Part shown: positions 6,295 to 10,350 of the stretch, one piece after another
How the letters are laid out: each line of letters begins with the position of its first letter
Numbering within the stretch: position 1 is the first letter of the stretch
NCBI GenBank assembly: GCA_031404155.1
Contig: JANNGZ010000407.1
Location: forward strand, 1 to 10,350
Direction: 5' to 3'
Origin: JANNGZ01 sp031404155
GTDB lineage: Bacteria > Pseudomonadota > Gammaproteobacteria > Burkholderiales > Burkholderiaceae_C
Length of the DNA: 10,350 bases
The notes under the pieces: model-generated
What the model saw: the letters and a program-made list of their open reading frames with translations, nothing else
Databases searched by the model: none
What the model was told of the DNA's origin: nothing
Position numbers and translations under genes: made by a program

Positions 6295-7047
6295 ATGCAA
6301 ATGACGAATGCTGTCGACGCCGCGATCACACCGATCCCGTGGCCTGCCGGTGCATTCGACAGTGAAGCATCGCAAGGCGAGCACCTGGACCTGCGGCTGT
6401 GGCTGGTCGATCTCGCGGCGGCCGGTCTCGACCTCGCCGGCCCCGACCATCCATGGGGACTTTCCAACGCCGAGCGCGAGCGCGCGATACGCTTTCGCTT
6501 CGACCGCGACCGGCGGCGCTACGTCGTCTCGCGGGCGGCGTTGCGACGCCTGCTGGCCCGGGCGACGTCGCGGCCCGAGGGCGAGGTTCACCAGCGCAAC
6601 GGGCCGCATGGCAAGCCGGCGCTGGAGGCGCCGCCACCGCACTTCAATCTGAGTCGAAGCGGTGACGTCGCCGTCGTTGGCCTCTCCGCGTCCCACGAGT
6701 TGGGTGTTGATGTCGAGCGTCTGGGCGCGGTGGCCGACAGTGCAGCGCTCGCGAAAGAGCATTTCACCGCCACCGAACATTCGGCTTGGCGTGCGTGCGA
6801 CAAGGGCGTGCGGGACCTTGCGTTCCTGCTCGGCTGGACACGCAAGGAAGCCTGCCTCAAGGCCGCGGGCACCGGGCTGGCGGTCGCCCCGTCGAGCTTC
6901 GAATGTGGCGTGACCGCGCAGAGCCGCCGGCTGCGCTTGAACGATGGCGAACGCGGGTTCGATTTGCAGGTCGCATCCTGGCAGCCGCATCCGGCACTGG
7001 TGCTGTCGTGCGCCGTCGTGTTGCGGGGCGCGGTCCCGCCGGCCTGA
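6295..7047 (+). CDS. Sfp-type 4'-phosphopantetheinyl transferase
   Basis: This 250-residue enzyme would move the phosphopantetheine arm of coenzyme A to a serine of a carrier protein, turning apo-ACP/PCP into its active form in the cytoplasm. All family motifs are present: NGPHGKPAL (102-110), FNLSRSGD (117-124), LGVDVE (136-141) with the magnesium ligands D139 and E141, FTATE (157-161) and WTRKEACLKAAGTGL (181-195) with E185 and K189. The length and the two-lobed layout match Sfp/Gsp rather than the short AcpS type. The open frame begins at 6202, but that part is low-quality sequence. ATG 6295 is chosen for its Shine-Dalgarno GAAGGA 9 nt upstream; ATG 6301 is possible. It stands alone on its strand between minus-strand polysaccharide genes and ends 29 nt from the convergent deacetylase. 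No carrier protein lies in the window, so the partner is unknown. Confidence 0.92.
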   Translation: MQMTNAVDAAITPIPWPAGAFDSEASQGEHLDLRLWLVDLAAAGLDLAGPDHPWGLSNAERERAIRFRFDRDRRRYVVSRAALRRLLARATSRPEGEVHQRNGPHGKPALEAPPPHFNLSRSGDVAVVGLSASHELGVDVERLGAVADSAALAKEHFTATEHSAWRACDKGVRDLAFLLGWTRKEACLKAAGTGLAVAPSSFECGVTAQSRRLRLNDGERGFDLQVASWQPHPALVLSCAVVLRGAVPPA

Positions 7048-7057
7048 GCGGGCGCGG

Positions 7058-7076
7058 CGCTGCCGCGTCGGCAGTG
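7058..7076. terminator. Hairpin filling the convergent gap, possible two-way terminator
   Basis: CTGCCG-CGT-CGGCAG (7060-7074) is a perfect 6-bp stem that extends to 8 bp with one G-T pair (7058-7076). It occupies most of the 29-nt gap between the convergent phosphopantetheinyl transferase and deacetylase stops. Its position suits a terminator for both genes, but no T run follows on either strand. Confidence 0.45.
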
Positions 7077-7916
7077 TCATGCGTGCGCAGGCGCGTTGCG
7101 CCCGTCTTCGGCGATGAAGTATTCCTCGTCGCGATCGAGCACACGTTTGCGCCATGCTGCTTTTGCGCCCAGCACCGGCACCAGCTGCGAACGATAGACC
7201 TGCGCCAAGGCGAGCTTTTGCGCCAGCTTCACGCGCAGCAGGTGATGCGCCAGCCGCCTGCCGGCCATGGTCGCGAGCCGGCTCGCCAGCGCGGCCGAGC
7301 GCTCGTTCCAAAGATAGGGGAACTCGCTGTAGAAGCCGACCCGTGCGCCGCTGGCCAGCAGGCTCGGCAGCAGCCCGTCGCGCACCTGCCGGTGCTCCGG
7401 GTGGGCCGGCGCGCCCAGGGGGCGGCGAGCCAAACGCGCGACGCCGCGAGCAAGGGCGCCGGGCAGTTGTTCGCCACCGGCGGCGGCCGGCAACAACACC
7501 AGCATTCGCCCAGAAAAGGGCGGGTTCGTGGTCGCGAGCACGCGCGCCGCAACTTCACTGGCAGCGTCGGGGCTCCAGGGCCCGGGCCGCTGGCCGAGGT
7601 GTTCGAAGCGCACCCGCAGGCCGGCGAGCGCGCTCGCGTCTTCCTGCCGCCGCGCCGCATGTTCCGCCGCGGGCGAAGCGAAGCCCGAGGCCATTGCCCA
7701 CGCGGCGTCGGCGTCGGCTGCGGCTTCGCTGAACACGGTGATCACGCGACAGCGCGGCGCCAGGGGCGAGAGCAGCAGGCCCGCGGTGGAGAAGGCAGCG
7801 TCGTCCAGGTGCGGCGAGACGATGCGAATCTCGGCAATGCCCGCGGCGTCGATCCAGCGCAGAAGGTCCTCGGCCATCGATCGGCGTTGTGCTCGAAGCA
7901 GGTCGGCGCGCGTCAA
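7077..7916 (-). CDS. PIG-L/LmbE-family deacetylase
   Basis: This is a 279-residue member of the zinc-dependent PIG-L (LmbE) family, whose members remove N-acetyl groups from GlcNAc-type sugars or similar small amides. The zinc and catalytic motif PHLDD (35-39: H36, D38, D39) lies in IVSPHLDDAAFS. The second zinc site is HPEH (172-175). YSEFPYLW (196-203) follows, as in related members with an FPY element. RRQEDASAL (89-97) fits the conserved R/E helix of the fold. No signal peptide is visible, so it acts in the cytoplasm, most likely on a nucleotide- or lipid-linked sugar of this locus (inference). The start drawn is TTG 7914-7916, whose last two bases and next base form the TGA of the upstream glycosyltransferase; this overlap favours coupled translation. 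ATG at 7875-7877 would give 266 residues and keeps all motifs. Confidence 0.88.
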   Translation of the reverse strand: MTRADLLRAQRRSMAEDLLRWIDAAGIAEIRIVSPHLDDAAFSTAGLLLSPLAPRCRVITVFSEAAADADAAWAMASGFASPAAEHAARRQEDASALAGLRVRFEHLGQRPGPWSPDAASEVAARVLATTNPPFSGRMLVLLPAAAGGEQLPGALARGVARLARRPLGAPAHPEHRQVRDGLLPSLLASGARVGFYSEFPYLWNERSAALASRLATMAGRRLAHHLLRVKLAQKLALAQVYRSQLVPVLGAKAAWRKRVLDRDEEYFIAEDGRNAPAHA

Positions 7917-9136
7917 GGCGCGTCGGCGACCGCGGCGGCGGCGGCCGATGGGCTTGGCGCTGCCGCGCGAAAACTTTTGAGCTGCTCGATCCGCCGCCGG
8001 AACTCGCCTTCGAAGACATGCTTCGCCGCGAACTCGCGCGCGGCCATCGAGTGCGCGCGCAACAGCTCGGGTTGCGCTGCCACCCGCAGCACCGCCTCGG
8101 CCAGCAGATCTGGGCGGCCGCTGCGAACCTGCCAGCCGACGCCGCTGATGCGGTGCAAGCCGCGAAACGCCTCATTGTCATAGCCGACGATCGGCACGCC
8201 GGCGCTCATGGTTTCGAGGTAGGTGCAGGAGGGGTCGCCCTGCAGGTGCGGGCAGACGAAGAGGTCGATGCGCTCGCGCAGCAGTGGCAGCAACTCGGTC
8301 TTGAAGTCGAGCACGCCGACGCAGCGCAGCACGCCCTCGAGGCCGGCGCCGCGGGCACGCGCTTCTATTGCCGGGCGCAGCGGCCCGTCGCCGGCAATCA
8401 AGAGTTCGAAGGGCAGCCCGGCCTGGCGCAGATGACCGGCCATGTCCACGAGCTGGTCGACACCTTTGATCGCCACCAGCCGGCCCGAGAACAGCAGGCG
8501 CAGTGGCTGCCCTTCAGCGCGCTGGGCCAGCCGTGTGTCGATGTCGGCCGGCGAGGCCAGCATGTCGGCGGTGGTGCGGGTGTCGAAATAGAGCAGGGCG
8601 TTGGGGTTGAGCTTGGCGCAGGCTTCGTAGCTGGGTGTGCCGTTGCATTGCACCGCGGCGGCTTGGCTGATGCTCGAGCGGGTGCGCAGGTGGTTGAGCA
8701 GCAGCCACGCCGCGGTGCGCGCGCGCGCCGGCCACGCTGTTTTTTCGGCGAAGAGTATTTGCAACTGCGTGCGCAGGCTGAGCTCGGTGTAGAGCACGCA
8801 GGGCACACCGCGCTGGCGGCAGGCGCGCACCAGGCCGTGCAGTTGGTGGTCCGGAAAAGCGAGCACCACCGCATCGTCGAGTTCGGGGTTCCAATGCGTG
8901 CCGAGTTTGGCGAAGTCGACGATCGCAAAGCGCGCAGGTAACTCGTGCGGCGCCCAGGCCCGGTTGTCGAGGTTGTTGCTCGGCGTGTCCATGCGCTGCA
9001 TCAGGGCCAGCACCTCGCCTGGCCATTCGCGCGCGAAGGCGGCCATGCCGTCGACCAGCTTGGCCGGCAGCACCCAGCGGCCCGCGGCGTCGACCACGGC
9101 GCCCAGGGGCAGGATCACGACAAGCTTGCTGCGCAT
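7913..9136 (-). CDS. Glycosyltransferase family 4 lacking the first Glu of EX7E
   Basis: This 407-residue GT-B protein begins with KLVVILPLGAVVDAAGRWVL (4-23). The N-domain has AVVLAFPDHQLHGLVRA (89-105) and VLYTELSLRTQLQIL (114-128). The donor domain shows LLFSGRLVAIKGVDQLVDMA (214-233) and LLIAGDGPLRPAIEARA (245-261). The usual EX7E region reads QGDPSCTYLETMSAGVPIVGY (299-319): E308 is present, but the position eight before it is G300, with D301 next to it. My recollection is that DPSCTYLE recurs in a GT4 subgroup, so this is probably a subfamily trait, not damage. The tail (391-407) is an Ala/Ser/Pro linker of no clear role. ATG 9134-9136 lies 69 nt after the GT2 gene, and the stop overlaps the deacetylase start, so all three form one transcription unit. 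Donor and acceptor are unknown. Confidence 0.87.
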   Translation of the reverse strand: MRSKLVVILPLGAVVDAAGRWVLPAKLVDGMAAFAREWPGEVLALMQRMDTPSNNLDNRAWAPHELPARFAIVDFAKLGTHWNPELDDAVVLAFPDHQLHGLVRACRQRGVPCVLYTELSLRTQLQILFAEKTAWPARARTAAWLLLNHLRTRSSISQAAAVQCNGTPSYEACAKLNPNALLYFDTRTTADMLASPADIDTRLAQRAEGQPLRLLFSGRLVAIKGVDQLVDMAGHLRQAGLPFELLIAGDGPLRPAIEARARGAGLEGVLRCVGVLDFKTELLPLLRERIDLFVCPHLQGDPSCTYLETMSAGVPIVGYDNEAFRGLHRISGVGWQVRSGRPDLLAEAVLRVAAQPELLRAHSMAAREFAAKHVFEGEFRRRIEQLKSFRAAAPSPSAAAAAVADAP

Positions 9137-9205
9137 GCGAACGAAGCGGTACTCAGGGAACTCAGGAGAGGCAGGGGTGGCGGCGCGAGGCCCGTTCGCC
9201 GGCGC

Positions 9206-10201
9206 TTAAGGCTCGGGCCGGGCGGGCACCACCGGGTTGCCGTGGATGTCGGCAGTGAGGAGAGCGGAGTGACGCACGAAGTCCTGCAGAAGATAGGGCG
9301 CATCGGAATCCTCGCGTTGCTGGATCGCACGCCGAATGCGCCAGAGTGCGAACGAAAGAATGAACACCACGTCGGTGGCCACCGCATAGGCGCGCGAGCG
9401 GTTCTTGATGAAGAAGCGGCGGCGGGAATCGAACCAGTACTTCGGCAAGCGTTTCGGTTTGGCATGTTTGTGGCTGAGCCCGGTGCTGCGTCCCGAGAGG
9501 TGCATCACCACGCTGCAGGGTACGTACCAGCAAGCCCAGCCGGCGCGCAGCGCTTGCAGGCAGAAATCGGTCTCCTCGAAGTACAGGAAGTACTGCTCAT
9601 CCATCAGCCCGATGGCGTCGAAGACTTCGCGTCGCACCATCATGCTGGCGCCGGCCACCCAATCCACTTGCTCGGGGTGGTCGTTCATGCGCCGCAAAAT
9701 CGTCCAGCGCGCGAGCAGGCGGGTCACGAAGCCCAGGCGCAGGCCGCGGTCGAGCTCGCTGAGCAGCGACGGGAAGCGGAACGCGTAGGGCCAGGGCTGG
9801 GAGTCCTCTTCCTCGATCGCGCTGCCGGCAATGCCCACGTCGGGGTGCGCACGCAGGAATGCGATCAATCCGCTCAGCGCGCCCGGCCGCACCTGGGTGT
9901 CGGGGTTGAGCAGCCAGAAGTAGTCTGGGGGCGATGGGCTCTGGAGCGCAGGCCGGATCGCCACGTTGTTGCCGAACGAAAAGCCGCCGTTGATGGGCGA
10001 CTCGACCATGCGCGCCCACGACTGCCAGCCCTCCGCTGCAATGGCCTCGCCGATATGCGCAGGAGAGCCATCGCCCGACGCGTTGTCGACCACCACCACC
10101 GAGGCATGGTCGTTCGAGTGCAGCTCGGCCTGCAGCGAGCGCAGGCAATCGACCACCAGCGTCGGTGTTCGATAGTTGACGATCACGATCAGTACAGACA
10201 C
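9206..10201 (-). CDS. Glycosyltransferase family 2, rhamnosyltransferase-like
   Basis: This 331-residue GT-A enzyme resembles O-antigen/capsule rhamnosyl- and related transferases. It opens with VLIVIVNYRTPTLVVDCLRS (3-22). VVVDNASGDGS (36-46) binds the nucleotide, and SPINGGFSFGNN (68-79) and WLLNPDTQV (96-104, NPD in the place of DxD) follow. The acceptor half has DWVAGASMMVRREVFD (180-195), a FYFEETDFCL-like element, YFLYFEETDFCLQ (204-216), with the likely catalytic acid, and MHLSGRST (233-240). The C-terminal part (about 255-290) is basic and aromatic and includes a hydrophobic stretch (276-287) that may touch the membrane. Start is GTG 10199-10201; a strong Shine-Dalgarno AGAGGG (complement of 10210-10215) lies 8 nt upstream and overlaps the stop of the preceding gene. 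The sugar is not proven; rhamnose is a family-based guess. Confidence 0.9.
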   Translation of the reverse strand: MSVLIVIVNYRTPTLVVDCLRSLQAELHSNDHASVVVVDNASGDGSPAHIGEAIAAEGWQSWARMVESPINGGFSFGNNVAIRPALQSPSPPDYFWLLNPDTQVRPGALSGLIAFLRAHPDVGIAGSAIEEEDSQPWPYAFRFPSLLSELDRGLRLGFVTRLLARWTILRRMNDHPEQVDWVAGASMMVRREVFDAIGLMDEQYFLYFEETDFCLQALRAGWACWYVPCSVVMHLSGRSTGLSHKHAKPKRLPKYWFDSRRRFFIKNRSRAYAVATDVVFILSFALWRIRRAIQQREDSDAPYLLQDFVRHSALLTADIHGNPVVPARPEP

Positions 10202-10214
10202 TTCAACATCCCTC

Positions 10215-10350
10215 TTATTCGACTTCGACCGGGCGCCGCGGCGCGTCCGCCGCCGCGGCGGGCGCGGGCGCGACCCCCGCTGGCGCGGCGCTCGGCGACT
10301 GCGCCGCGAGCGCCTGTTCCAGGTGCAGGTTCATCGCTTCGGCCAGCAGG
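10215..10350 (-). CDS. C-terminal end of an unrecognised protein (5' end beyond window)
   Basis: A minus-strand frame enters from the right edge and ends at TAA (complement of 10215-10217), giving the last 44 residues. The first visible part, LLAEAMNLHLEQALAAQ, looks helical. It is followed by a low-complexity Ala/Pro tail of about 20 residues and the end RRPVEVE. Such tails are common after folded domains in GC-rich genomes and do not identify a family. The stop lies 13 nt before the GTG of the GT2 gene and overlaps its ribosome binding site, so the two are almost certainly co-transcribed. It is probably another gene of the polysaccharide operon. Confidence 0.7.
   Translation of the reverse strand, partial: LLAEAMNLHLEQALAAQSPSAAPAGVAPAPAAAADAPRRPVEVE

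Noticed and set aside
6163..7311. Minus-strand open frame of 382 codons
   Set aside because: It lies opposite the well-supported phosphopantetheinyl transferase and spans the convergent gap; composition is shadow-like.
6786..8183. Plus-strand open frame of 465 codons
   Set aside because: It overlaps the end of the phosphopantetheinyl transferase and lies opposite the PIG-L deacetylase and GT4. It has no recognisable motif and a biased composition.

Overview
The window is about 10 kb of very GC-rich DNA with dense, strongly G/C-ending codons. It looks like a chromosomal surface-polysaccharide (exopolysaccharide or O-antigen-like) locus. Base composition and protein style suggest a betaproteobacterium of the Burkholderiales (Rubrivivax/Leptothrix/Methylibium-like). 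That placement is inference, because no rRNA or other marker gene is present.

Layout. On the + strand, positions 1-146 are the 3' end of an unrecognised gene, followed by a small cysteine-containing lipoprotein (160-573). After a 279-nt gap come three same-strand glycosyltransferases: a GT2 enzyme (853-1830), a GT4 enzyme (1923-3257) and a second GT4 enzyme (3269-4471). They converge on a minus-strand GT4 gene (4768-6063). This gene is preceded by, and overlaps by 8 nt, an unannotated-looking 38-codon ORF (6056-6172). The convergent gap holds a 191-bp imperfect palindrome (4474-4664). Next is a lone + strand Sfp-type phosphopantetheinyl transferase (6295-7047). It runs head-on into a minus-strand operon: a truncated gene (C-terminus at 10215-10350), then GT2 (9206-10201), GT4 (7913-9136) and a PIG-L/LmbE deacetylase (7077-7916).

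How the genes could work together. Five glycosyltransferases imply stepwise assembly of an oligosaccharide repeat on a lipid carrier at the inner face of the cytoplasmic membrane. The PIG-L protein could remove an N-acetyl group from an amino sugar. The phosphopantetheinyl transferase implies that a carrier protein (acyl, aryl or aminoacyl) is made by this or another locus, so the glycan may be acylated or the cell may make an NRPS/PKS product. No polymerase, flippase, chain-length regulator or carrier protein lies inside the window, so the product cannot be named.

The most noteworthy non-routine items are the 191-bp palindromic element between convergent genes, the 38-codon ORF coupled to a glycosyltransferase, and the pairing of a phosphopantetheinyl transferase with a glycan deacetylase. 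The window is otherwise a fairly ordinary polysaccharide region, and I saw no CRISPR array, tRNA, rRNA, transposase or phage gene.
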